From: Fusobacterium gastrosuis
GTDB lineage: Bacteria > Fusobacteriota > Fusobacteriia > Fusobacteriales > Fusobacteriaceae
Length of the DNA stretch: 64,000 nt
Direction: 5' to 3'
Assembly: GCF_900095285.1 (NCBI RefSeq)
Contig: NZ_LT607734.1
Span: 1,240,001 to 1,304,000 of the forward strand
This document shows, piece by piece, positions 1 to 7,659 of the stretch (position 1 is the first letter of the stretch; each line of letters starts with the position of its first letter). The translations under genes and the position numbers were made by a program. A model generated the notes under the pieces. That model was given only the letters and a program-made list of their open reading frames with translations. It made no database searches and had not been told where the DNA came from.

Positions 1-1133
1 ATGAAACAACATATAAACAGGATAATAATCCAAGATACCATGCTAAATATGTAGCAATAAAAAGATGTCTTTTAGAAGATGCTAAATTAATACTAGGTTC
101 GGCAACTCCTTCGATAGAAAGTTATTACTATGCAAAAAAAGGTATATACAAGTTACTTAATTTAGATAAAAGATATGGGATAGCTAAAATTCCAGATGTA
201 GAAATTGTAGATATGAAGAAAGAAGAAGATTTATTTTTTAGTAAGAAACTTCTTCAAGAAATAAAAGATACTTTAATAAAAGGAGAACAAGTGATTCTTC
301 TTTTAAATCGAAAAGGTTACTCCACTTATATTCAATGTAAAGATTGTGGTCATGTTGAAGAGTGTGAGCACTGCTCTATAAAAATGAGCTATTTTAGTGG
401 AAGTAAAAAATTAAAGTGTAACTATTGTGGCAAAACTAAAAAATATACTGGAAAATGTTCAAACTGTGGAAGTGAAAATTTAATTCATAGTGGAAAGGGA
501 ATAGAAAGGGTAGAGGAAGAATTAAAAAAATATTTTGATGTACCTATAATAAAAGCAGATGCAGATTATTCAAAGGATAGAGATTTTTTTTCGAAATTAT
601 ATGAAGATTTTTTAAATAAAAAATATAGTATATTGATTGGAACTCAAATTATAGCGAAAGGTCTTCACTTTCCTAATGTAACTTTGGTAGGAGTTATAAA
701 TTCAGATATAATATTAAATTTTCCAGATTTTAGAGCAGGAGAAAAAACATATCAACTATTAACTCAGGTATCAGGTAGAGCTGGAAGAGCAGAGAAAATA
801 GGTAAAGTCATTATTCAGACTTATCAGAAAGAAAATTATGTCATAGAAAATAGTAAAGAAGAATATTATGAAGAGTTCTATGAAAAAGAAATTAAACTGA
901 GAAAAATGTTCCTATATCCACCTTTTTCAAAATTAATAAATATAGGGCTTAGTTCTGAAAATGAGAAGGAACTTTTAGAGGAAGCAGCAGAAGTTTTTCA
1001 GAAGTTAAAAAGTGATTTAGTAGAAATGTATGGACCTATGCCTAGTATGGTATATAAAGTAAAAAATAGATATAGAATGAATATTTTTATAAAAGGAAAT
1101 AAAAATAATATAGATAGGTTTAAAAAATTTTAA
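1..1133 (+). CDS. priA: Primosomal helicase PriA, 3' part (5' end outside window)
   Basis: PriA is the superfamily 2 DNA helicase that restarts collapsed replication forks by helping reload DnaB. The frame is open from base 3 with no start, so the gene begins before the window; about 376 codons are visible. They show the conserved LGSATPSIES block, the zinc-binding insertion (CKDCG, CEHC, CNYCG, CSNCG pairs), then late helicase motifs GTQIIAKGLHFP and QVSGRAGRA. The def gene follows closely on the same strand, a common bacterial order. The frame stops at 1131-1133, earlier than PriA normally ends; the missing C-terminus lies in the next frame (separate entry). Family assignment is secure. Confidence 0.93.
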   Translation, partial: ETTYKQDNNPRYHAKYVAIKRCLLEDAKLILGSATPSIESYYYAKKGIYKLLNLDKRYGIAKIPDVEIVDMKKEEDLFFSKKLLQEIKDTLIKGEQVILLLNRKGYSTYIQCKDCGHVEECEHCSIKMSYFSGSKKLKCNYCGKTKKYTGKCSNCGSENLIHSGKGIERVEEELKKYFDVPIIKADADYSKDRDFFSKLYEDFLNKKYSILIGTQIIAKGLHFPNVTLVGVINSDIILNFPDFRAGEKTYQLLTQVSGRAGRAEKIGKVIIQTYQKENYVIENSKEEYYEEFYEKEIKLRKMFLYPPFSKLINIGLSSENEKELLEEAAEVFQKLKSDLVEMYGPMPSMVYKVKNRYRMNIFIKGNKNNIDRFKKF

Positions 1134-1206
1134 ACAAAAAATAAAGGAATATAAAAATAAAAATATTAGAATAATTGTAGATATAGATCCGATTAATTTG
1201 ATATAG
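1128..1206 (+). other. priA: Out-of-frame C-terminal tail of priA (+1 frameshift)
   Basis: Just after the priA stop (UAA at 1131-1133) the +1 frame reads about 24 more codons ending in VDIDPINLI and a TAG at 1204-1206. That is how PriA proteins normally end (a hydrophobic strand, then DxDPxxLL-like). Skipping one T of the TTTT run at 1128-1131 joins the two parts exactly. The last sense codon is UUU followed by UAA, so tRNA-Phe could re-pair perfectly one base downstream. This may be a sequencing error, a real frameshift mutation, or less likely a recoding site. Confidence 0.7.
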
Positions 1207-1218
1207 AAAGGAAAAAAT

Positions 1219-1734
1219 ATGGTTTATGAAATAAAAAAATATGGAGAAGCTGTATTGAAAGAAGTTGCAAAAAAAGTTGAATTATCTGAATTTAACGATG
1301 AATTCAGAAAATTTTTAGATGATATGGTTGAAACTATGTATGTCACGGATGGGATTGGATTGGCTGCTCCACAAATTGGTATTAGCAAAAGGATATTTGT
1401 TTGTGATAATGGGGAGGGAGTGGTTAGGAAAGTAATAAATCCAGTTATAACTCCATTGACAACAGATAAACAGGAATTTGAAGAAGGGTGCTTAAGTGTT
1501 CCTGGAATATTTAAGAAAGTTGAAAGACCTAAAAAAATTCATATTAAATATCTAAATGAAAATGCTGAAATTATTGAAGAAGAGGTAGATGAATTTTTAG
1601 CAGTAGTAATGCAGCATGAATTTGATCATTTGGAGGGAATATTGTTTGTAGAGAGAGTATCTCCTATGGCAAAGAGAATGATAGCAAAAAAATTACAAAT
1701 AATTAAAAAGGAAACTTTAAAAGGGATAGAATAA
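1219..1734 (+). CDS. def: Peptide deformylase
   Basis: Removes the formyl group from the N-terminal methionine of new proteins; an Fe2+ or Zn2+ hydrolase acting at the ribosome exit. All three family motifs are present in the 171-residue product: GIGLAAPQIG (motif 1), EGCLSVPG (motif 2, metal-binding Cys) and QHEFDHLEG (motif 3, HExxH with two metal His and the catalytic Glu). Length is typical. The start has an AAAGGA ribosome site. It sits between priA and an FtsB-like gene, spaced 3 bases from the latter, so it is probably co-transcribed with both. Confidence 0.97.
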   Translation: MVYEIKKYGEAVLKEVAKKVELSEFNDEFRKFLDDMVETMYVTDGIGLAAPQIGISKRIFVCDNGEGVVRKVINPVITPLTTDKQEFEEGCLSVPGIFKKVERPKKIHIKYLNENAEIIEEEVDEFLAVVMQHEFDHLEGILFVERVSPMAKRMIAKKLQIIKKETLKGIE

Positions 1735-1737
1735 AAA

Positions 1738-2025
1738 ATGGATAAAAAAATTCTGATAAGTTTAGGAATAATAAGTTTATTTAGCTTAAATGTAGTTCCA
1801 CAAATAAAAAATAATATTTCAAAAAAAGAAAATTTAGAGACAGAAATAGAGAATACAACTAAAAAAATCGCTTTATTGGACGAACAAATTATAAAATATG
1901 ATAATTTCATTAAAAAATTAGAAACAGATTTTGAACAAGAAAAAATTGCTAGAAATAAGTTGAAAATGATAAAAGAAAATGAAGTCATATATAAATTAGT
2001 TATAAAAGATAAGGAGGACAAATGA
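1738..2025 (+). CDS. FtsB/DivIC-like septum formation initiator protein
   Basis: Small 95-residue protein: a short basic N-terminus, one hydrophobic segment (about residues 4-22), then a coiled coil (about 28-70) and a C-terminal stretch ARNKLKMIKENEVIYKL. The last block resembles the ARxxLGMxxPGExxY ending of FtsB/DivIC proteins, the bitopic partners of FtsL and FtsQ in the divisome. This placement is by pattern only; the family is poorly conserved. It overlaps the next gene by 4 bases (ATGA) and carries that gene's AAGGAGG ribosome site, so translation of the two is likely coupled. Confidence 0.7.
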   Translation: MDKKILISLGIISLFSLNVVPQIKNNISKKENLETEIENTTKKIALLDEQIIKYDNFIKKLETDFEQEKIARNKLKMIKENEVIYKLVIKDKEDK

Positions 2026-3068
2026 AAAGAGAACTAGCATTAGAATTTGCAAGAGTAACTGAAGCTGCCGCACTTGCAGCACATAAATGGGTAGGTAGAG
2101 GAAAAAAAGAATCCGCTGACCAAGCAGGTGTTGATGCAATGAGAACAATGCTTAATAGACTTGCCATAGCTGGAGAAATAGTTATAGGTGAAGGAGAAAT
2201 AGATGAAGCTCCTATGTTGTATATAGGTGAAAAAGTTGGAAGAGCTTATTCACATGAAGATGAAGAAGCTGATGGACAAACTAATTTTCCTGAAGTTGAT
2301 ATAGCAGTAGATCCAGTTGAAGGAACTAGAATGACAGCTCAAGGTCAGGCTAATGCAATAACAGTTTTAGCTGTTGGGAAAAAAGGAAGTTTTTTAAAAG
2401 CTCCTGACATGTATATGGAAAAATTAATAGTTGGACCTGAAGCTAAAGGTAAAATAGATCTATCAAAACCACTTATAGATAATATAAATGAAGTTTCAAA
2501 AGCCCTAAATAAACCTTTATCTGAAATGATGATAGTTATTTTGGATAAACCAAGACATACTCAAATTATAAAAGATTTACAAGCTTTGGGAATTAAAGTA
2601 TATGCTTTACCCGATGGAGATGTAGCAGGATCTATACTAACATGTATGATAGATTCAGATGTTGATATGTTATATGGTGTTGGTGGAGCACCAGAAGGAG
2701 TTATATCAGCTGCAGTTATAAGAGCTTTAGGTGGAGATATGCAAGCAAGGTTAAAATTAAGAAGTGAAGTAAAAGGAATTTCAGTTGAAAATGACAAAAT
2801 ATCTAATTTTGAAAAATCAAGATGTGAAGAACAAGGATTAAAAGTTGGAGAAATTTTAAAATTAGATGACCTTGCAAGTAGTGATGAAATTATATTTTCT
2901 GCAACAGGAATTACAGGCGGAGATCTACTAGAAGGAGTAAAAAGAAAAGGAAGTATAGCAAGAACACAGACTTTAGTAGTAAGAGGAAGTTCAAAGACTA
3001 TAAGATATATAAATTCTATTCACAACTTAGATTTTAAAGATGAAAAAATAACTCATTTAGTGAAATAA
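2022..3068 (+). CDS. glpX: Fructose-1,6-bisphosphatase class II (GlpX)
   Basis: Hydrolyses fructose-1,6-bisphosphate to fructose-6-phosphate in gluconeogenesis; a Li+-sensitive, Mn2+-dependent phosphatase fold. Supporting motifs in the 348-residue product: IVIGEGEIDEAPMLYIGE, then VDIAVDPVEGT (metal-binding DPxEGT), YGVGGAPEGV and FSATGITGGDLL near the C-terminus. Length matches the family (about 320-340). The start is set by a strong AAGGAGG site inside the end of the upstream FtsB-like gene, with a 4-base overlap. The last gene before a GC-rich hairpin. Confidence 0.95.
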   Translation: MKRELALEFARVTEAAALAAHKWVGRGKKESADQAGVDAMRTMLNRLAIAGEIVIGEGEIDEAPMLYIGEKVGRAYSHEDEEADGQTNFPEVDIAVDPVEGTRMTAQGQANAITVLAVGKKGSFLKAPDMYMEKLIVGPEAKGKIDLSKPLIDNINEVSKALNKPLSEMMIVILDKPRHTQIIKDLQALGIKVYALPDGDVAGSILTCMIDSDVDMLYGVGGAPEGVISAAVIRALGGDMQARLKLRSEVKGISVENDKISNFEKSRCEEQGLKVGEILKLDDLASSDEIIFSATGITGGDLLEGVKRKGSIARTQTLVVRGSSKTIRYINSIHNLDFKDEKITHLVK

Positions 3069-3082
3069 AAAAAGCCTTTACG

Positions 3083-3112
3083 GGAGGTACACGGACTTTG
3101 TCCGTGTTCTCC
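3083..3112 (+). terminator. GC-rich hairpin downstream of glpX
   Basis: Perfect 8-base stem ACACGGAC / GTCCGTGT around a TTT loop (3089-3107), extended by GGAG / CTCC (3083-3086 with 3109-3112) past a small bulge. It lies between the glpX stop and the next ribosome site. The tail is AAAATTTT, not a clean T run, so it may be a weak terminator or an mRNA-stabilising or attenuating hairpin. Confidence 0.5.
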
Positions 3113-3144
3113 AAAATTTTAATAGTAAAATAGGAGAATCGTTT

Positions 3145-3636
3145 ATGTTGTTTTATGAAAATTTACTTAAAGAATTGGAAGAAAATAAAAATAAGACACT
3201 TGAATTAAAAAAGATAGAAAAATTTGGTTTGGATTCAAAAAAGAAAATAGGTGGTTGTGGAATAGCTATTCCTCTTATAGCAATAGGATTATTTCAAGTA
3301 TATTCATATACTGTTTATCATAAATGGTATCTTTTGATATTGGGAATGATATTTCTAGGAATTGGAGTAAAACAATGTAAAAATCTTTTTTCTTATTCAA
3401 TAGTGGTAGACACAGAAAATGGCAATTTGAAAAGTGATAAGTTAGATTTGGATTTTGATAATGTAGAAACTTTAAAGTTAAAGGAAATGAAGCTTGGGAA
3501 AAAAGTAGTTCCTGTTATTGATATGATAACATTGGATAGAAAACAAGTTATAATACCACTTTATATGAATAAGCAAGTCAGATTTATTTCTATTTTAAGA
3601 AAATTATTAGGTACTAAATTTTCAATAGAAAAATAA
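3145..3636 (+). CDS. Membrane protein of unknown function
   Basis: I do not recognise this 163-residue protein. It has a charged, helical N-terminus (residues 1-34), two hydrophobic segments (about 37-55 and 61-78) that would form a membrane hairpin, and a C-terminal soluble part of mixed charge (about 85-163) rich in beta-type residues. A TAGGAG ribosome site lies 8 bases before the start. It sits between a hairpin after glpX and aroA, 12 bases from aroA. A PH-like domain on a two-helix anchor is possible but unproven. Confidence 0.75.
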   Translation: MLFYENLLKELEENKNKTLELKKIEKFGLDSKKKIGGCGIAIPLIAIGLFQVYSYTVYHKWYLLILGMIFLGIGVKQCKNLFSYSIVVDTENGNLKSDKLDLDFDNVETLKLKEMKLGKKVVPVIDMITLDRKQVIIPLYMNKQVRFISILRKLLGTKFSIEK

Positions 3637-3648
3637 AAGAGAGATTTT

Positions 3649-4914
3649 ATGAAAACTATAATTTTAAACAATTCTAAATTAATGGGAACAGTTGTTCCGC
3701 CAGCTTCTAAGAGCTTATTGCATAGATATATAATTGCAGCTTCTATGGCAAAGGGATTATCTAAGATAAGTAATATTAATTTGTCCGAAGATATAAATGC
3801 AACGATTGATGCAATGAGAGTACTGGGAGCAAAAATAATAATTAAAGATAAAGAGCTACTGATAGATGGTAGTTCTTTTTCTAATACTTTTTCAGAATCC
3901 AAATTTTTAGAAATAAATTGTAATGAATCTGGCTCTACTTTGAGGTTTATGATTCCGTTGTCTTTGGTTAAAAAAAATAAAGTTATATTTTATGGTAAGG
4001 ATTCACTATTTAAAAGACCTTTGGAACCGTATTTTGAAATTTTTAACAAGCAAAAAATAAATTATTTGTATGAACCTCAAAAAATAGAAAAATTGAGAAT
4101 AGAAGGTATGTTAAAAAGTACAGAGTATGAAGTTGTAGGAAATGTAAGCTCACAATTTATAACAGGATTATTATTTGCATTACCATTTTTAAAAGGTGAT
4201 TCAAATATTAAAATTTTGGGGAATTTAGAATCAAAGTCTTATATAGATCTAACTTTAGAATGTTTAGAAAAATTTGGGATAAAACTTGAAAACAATGGTT
4301 ATCAAAATATTAAAATTTGTGGATCTCAGAAGTATGAAGCTCAAAATTTAGAAATTGAGAGTGATTTTTCACAGGCAGCTTTTTTTATTGTAGCAAATTC
4401 ACTTGGATCAAAATTGAATATAGAAAATTGTAATAAATTTTCTTTACAGGGTGATAAGGAAATAATTTCATTGGTTGAAAAAGTGGATAATTTTAGTGGC
4501 GAAGAGTTAATTATAGATGGTTCAAATTGCCCAGATATAATTCCAATTTTTTCGTTAAAAGCAGCTTATTCAAATAAAAAAGTAAAGATTACAAATGTGG
4601 GGCGTCTGAGGATAAAAGAGTGTGATAGATTAAAAGCAACAGTTGAAGAACTATCAAAATTTGGTTTTGATTTAGAAGAAGAAAAAGACAGTATAGTCAT
4701 AAATTATAGAGAAAAAACTCAATTAAAAACTGAAAAAATATTGGCATCCAGTCATAACGATCACAGAATTGCGATGATGTTAGCCATAGTATCAACAGTT
4801 TATCAGGGAGAAATTATTCTTGATAATGCAGATTGTGTAAAAAAATCTTATCCAGATTTCTGGGAAGTATTCTCATCAATAGGAGGTAAATTCAATGAAT
4901 GTTTGGGGGAATAA
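3649..4914 (+). CDS. aroA: 3-phosphoshikimate 1-carboxyvinyltransferase (EPSP synthase)
   Basis: Sixth step of the shikimate pathway: transfers enolpyruvyl from PEP to shikimate-3-phosphate in the cytosol. The 421-residue product shows the N-terminal substrate-binding PASKSLLHRYIIAA, NESGSTLRFMIPL, the GRLRIKECDRL block with PEP-binding Arg, and the C-terminal HNDHRIAMMLAI. Length is normal (about 425). It overlaps aroC by 20 bases, so the two shikimate genes form a coupled pair; only these two pathway genes are in the window. Confidence 0.96.
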   Translation: MKTIILNNSKLMGTVVPPASKSLLHRYIIAASMAKGLSKISNINLSEDINATIDAMRVLGAKIIIKDKELLIDGSSFSNTFSESKFLEINCNESGSTLRFMIPLSLVKKNKVIFYGKDSLFKRPLEPYFEIFNKQKINYLYEPQKIEKLRIEGMLKSTEYEVVGNVSSQFITGLLFALPFLKGDSNIKILGNLESKSYIDLTLECLEKFGIKLENNGYQNIKICGSQKYEAQNLEIESDFSQAAFFIVANSLGSKLNIENCNKFSLQGDKEIISLVEKVDNFSGEELIIDGSNCPDIIPIFSLKAAYSNKKVKITNVGRLRIKECDRLKATVEELSKFGFDLEEEKDSIVINYREKTQLKTEKILASSHNDHRIAMMLAIVSTVYQGEIILDNADCVKKSYPDFWEVFSSIGGKFNECLGE

Positions 4915-5968
4915 AATAAAATTATCTATATTTGGTGAATCACATGGTGCAGCATTGGGAATTATAATTGATGGTTTACCAGCAGGTAAAAAATTGGACT
5001 ATGAAGAAATCAATTTTTTTATAAATAGAAGAAAAGCAGGAAAAAATAAATATACAAGCCCTAGAAAAGAAAAAGATGAGTATAAAATTTTAAGTGGTTT
5101 AAAAGATGATTTTACGACAGGAGCTCCACTTACAGTTATCTTTGAAAATAATAATATAATTTCTAGAGATTATGGAAATTTAGAAAATTTATTAAGACCA
5201 AGCCATGCAGATTATCCGGCAAAAATAAAATTTAAAGGCTTTAATGATTTTCGTGGAGGTGGACACTTTTCAGGGAGAATAACCCTAGCCTTAACTTTTG
5301 CAGGTGCTCTTGCAAAGTCTATATTAAAAGAAAAAAATATAGAAATTTTTTCACATATTAAAAAATTAAAATATCTGGAAGATAGTAGCTTTTTAGATAA
5401 CTTAGATATTGAAAATTTAAAGAGTTTAAGAGATAAAGACTTAGCTTTTATTAAACCTGAACTTGAAGATAAAGCTCAAAGATTTTTAGAAAGAGTCAGA
5501 GAAAATGGAGATTCAATAGGTGGTGAAATAGAATGTATGTGTATGAATTTACCAGTTGGATTGGGCTCTCCGTTTTTTGATAGTTTAGAAAGTAAAATAG
5601 CTCACTTGGCATTTTCAATTCCAGCAGTTAAGGGAATAGAATTTGGCTTAGGTTTTGATTTTGTAAATAAATTTGGTTCAGAAGCTAATGATAGCTACTA
5701 TTTAGAAAACGAAAATATAAAAACAGTTTCAAATAATAATGGAGGAATTTTAGGAGGTCTGTCGACAGGTATGCCACTTATTTTTTCAGTTGTTATAAAG
5801 CCAACACCATCAATAGCTTTGGAACAAAAAACAGTTAATATAAAGGATATGAAAGAAGAAATATTAAAAATAAATGGGAGACATGATGCATGTATAGTTC
5901 CTAGAGTATTACCGGTAATAGAAAGTATAGCAGCTTTGGCAATTTTAGACGAGATAATATTTACATAG
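4895..5968 (+). CDS. aroC: Chorismate synthase
   Basis: Last step of the shikimate pathway: makes chorismate from EPSP using reduced FMN. The 357-residue protein has all family signatures: GESHGAALGIIIDGLPAG at the N-terminus, RPSHADYPAKIKF and FRGGGHFSGR in the middle (FMN and substrate binding), and GRHDACIVPRVLPV near the end. Its start lies inside the aroA 3' end with a GGAGG site at the right distance. A TauE-type permease follows 14 bases later and may be co-transcribed. Confidence 0.96.
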   Translation: MNVWGNKIKLSIFGESHGAALGIIIDGLPAGKKLDYEEINFFINRRKAGKNKYTSPRKEKDEYKILSGLKDDFTTGAPLTVIFENNNIISRDYGNLENLLRPSHADYPAKIKFKGFNDFRGGGHFSGRITLALTFAGALAKSILKEKNIEIFSHIKKLKYLEDSSFLDNLDIENLKSLRDKDLAFIKPELEDKAQRFLERVRENGDSIGGEIECMCMNLPVGLGSPFFDSLESKIAHLAFSIPAVKGIEFGLGFDFVNKFGSEANDSYYLENENIKTVSNNNGGILGGLSTGMPLIFSVVIKPTPSIALEQKTVNIKDMKEEILKINGRHDACIVPRVLPVIESIAALAILDEIIFT

Positions 5969-5982
5969 GAGGAAGATAGAAG

Positions 5983-6756
5983 ATGATTTTTGGTTTTCTT
6001 GTAGCATTAATAACTTCTGTTGTAGGATCAATAACAGGAGTTGGAAGTGGGATTTTAATGAAGCCAATTTTAGATTTATTTAGTGGATATCCTGTTGATG
6101 TTATAAATATAATGTCATCAGTGACTGTTTTTGCAATGTCTTTATCTGCCATGATAAAAGAATTAAAAAATAAGGTGACTATAGATTATAATACAGTTAT
6201 ATTTTTATCCAGTGGAAGTATAGTTGGAGGAATTATAGGGAAAAGAATTTTTGAAAATGTAAAGCAGAATTATGGTTCAGGTATAGTTGGAGCACAATCT
6301 GCTGTATTTTCTTTACTGATGTTTTTAATAATAATATATCTGATAAAAGGGAAAGATTTTAAGACATATAAAATAGATTCAAAAGCTGTAGTTGCATTAG
6401 TTGGACTTATACTAGGCTTTGTGTCGGCGTTTTTAGGAATAGGTGGTGGACCTCTTAATGTGGTACTTTTAATTTTACTTTTTTCTATGTCTACGAAAGA
6501 AGCAAGTTTAAATTCTATATTTATAATTTTCTTTTCACAGATAGCTTCTCTGATATATGGGCACATAACTTACGGAATGCCAAAAATGAACTTTATTCTT
6601 CTCGCTTTGATGGTATTTGGAGGAATATTTGGAGGAATACTAGGAAGATATATGGCTAATTATTTTTCAGACTCTTTAATGAAAAAAATGTTTATGGGAG
6701 CAATTATCTTTTCTTTTGTAATGGGGATTACTCACCTATCTACTGTTGTATTTTAA
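5983..6756 (+). CDS. TauE/SafE family permease
   Basis: Integral membrane protein of 257 residues with about eight hydrophobic segments and the two internal repeats typical of TauE/SafE (DUF81): VVGSITGVGSGILMKP near the N-terminus and SAFLGIGGGPLNVV in the second half. The family exports or imports small organic acids and sulfur compounds such as sulfite and sulfoacetate; the substrate cannot be told here. The start follows an AGGAGG site. It ends the aro operon, just before a strong terminator. A second, unrelated-looking member is at 35680-36468. Confidence 0.88.
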   Translation: MIFGFLVALITSVVGSITGVGSGILMKPILDLFSGYPVDVINIMSSVTVFAMSLSAMIKELKNKVTIDYNTVIFLSSGSIVGGIIGKRIFENVKQNYGSGIVGAQSAVFSLLMFLIIIYLIKGKDFKTYKIDSKAVVALVGLILGFVSAFLGIGGGPLNVVLLILLFSMSTKEASLNSIFIIFFSQIASLIYGHITYGMPKMNFILLALMVFGGIFGGILGRYMANYFSDSLMKKMFMGAIIFSFVMGITHLSTVVF

Positions 6757-6787
6757 AAGTAGCTTATAAAGAAGAGTAAATTTATAT

Positions 6788-6821
6788 AAAAATATGTGAC
6801 ACTTTGGTGTCACATATTTTT
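6788..6821 (+). terminator. Rho-independent terminator after the aro/TauE operon
   Basis: Perfect 15-base inverted repeat AAAAATATGTGACAC (6788-6802) and its complement (6807-6821) around a TTTG loop, with A and T runs at both ends so it can act on both strands. It closes the operon and marks the left border of the accessory island. Confidence 0.93.
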
Positions 6822-6892
6822 ATTTATATATCAAAACTTTTTGAATGTATAATTTTTATGTTGATTGGTTAGTATACTGATTCTTTCCCCCC

Positions 6893-6922
6893 TCTTTAAT
6901 ATTCTTTAATATTCTTTAATAT
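6893..6922 (+). repeat. Three tandem copies of TCTTTAATAT
   Basis: Exact 10-base unit repeated three times, followed by a partial fourth copy, in the gene-free stretch before the WYL-type relic. The period is close to one helical turn, so it could be an old regulator-binding site; it could equally be a slippage product. A C6 run precedes it at 6887-6892. Confidence 0.7.
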
Positions 6923-7104
6923 ATCTTAACTTTGCTAGTAAAAAGGAAATAAAAATAAAAAAATATTCTTTTAAAATTAAAGAAAATAATATAAAATAAT
7001 AATAGTACTAAATTAAGAATAATTGTTAAAAATAAAACAAAAAGTTATACTAATAGTTTAAATAAAAGTATTTTTAAATGTGAAAAATAAAAGAAGGTAG
7101 ATAT

Positions 7105-7636
7105 ATGAAAAAATTAACTACATACATAACTTTTTTATGAAAGAAGTTTTGACAACTGATAAAGAAAATTTTAATATCAAATTAGGTTGGATAGGTAATA
7201 GAATTTTTGAATACTATTCAGCAAAATAAATAAAAAATATTTTTAATTTTATAAAAATAGCAGATAGGGAGAATAGAATATATTTTTTGTATATTGTGAT
7301 AATAAGCTAGATTATAGATGTCATGGAATATCAAAGATTGAAAGTGGAGTAAAGAATATATAAATTTAGTACTTAAAAATTTTGTTCTTTTTAAATCTTA
7401 TAGCAAGAAAATCAAAGTAAAAATTACTAAAGAAAAAAACTTTTAGAAAAGCTATAACAAATTGTTCAAAAATTCTTGAAGAAGAAAATGAAATTATGGT
7501 GTTTGAAGCTGATGAAAAATTGGCACAAATATATTTTGCACAATTTTTTTCTGAAGTTGAAATATTAGAACCATTAAGTTTAAGAGAATGGTTTAGGGAA
7601 GTATTTAAAAAGGCTTATGAGAGATATAGAGAATAA
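7105..7636 (+). pseudogene. Degraded WYL-domain transcriptional regulator
   Basis: No intact gene lies between 6822 and 7659. A start with an AAGAAGG site at 7105 runs only 11 codons. Coding-like pieces then appear in different frames, such as a 30-codon piece with IKLGWIGNRIFEYYS. The last piece (7442-7636) reads VFEADEKLAQIYFAQF, then EVEILEPLSLREWF and FKKAYERYRE, which is the usual C-terminal (WCX) end of WYL-domain regulators. One base must be skipped at about 7441 to join it to the preceding piece (YINLVLKNFVLFKSYSKK). WYL regulators often control phage-defence operons; this one is dead. Family call rests on the C-terminal block. Confidence 0.65.
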
Positions 7637-7659
7637 ATATTTTAAAAGGAGAAAATGCT

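Noticed and set aside
1626..2021. 131-codon minus-strand reading frame over def and the FtsB-like gene
   Set aside because: Shadow frame of two well-supported genes; hydrophobic composition arises from the antisense of Lys/Glu-rich codons.
6822..7104. Short start codons and coding-like bits before the WYL relic
   Set aside because: Nothing longer than a few codons with protein character; only the tandem repeat is supportable.
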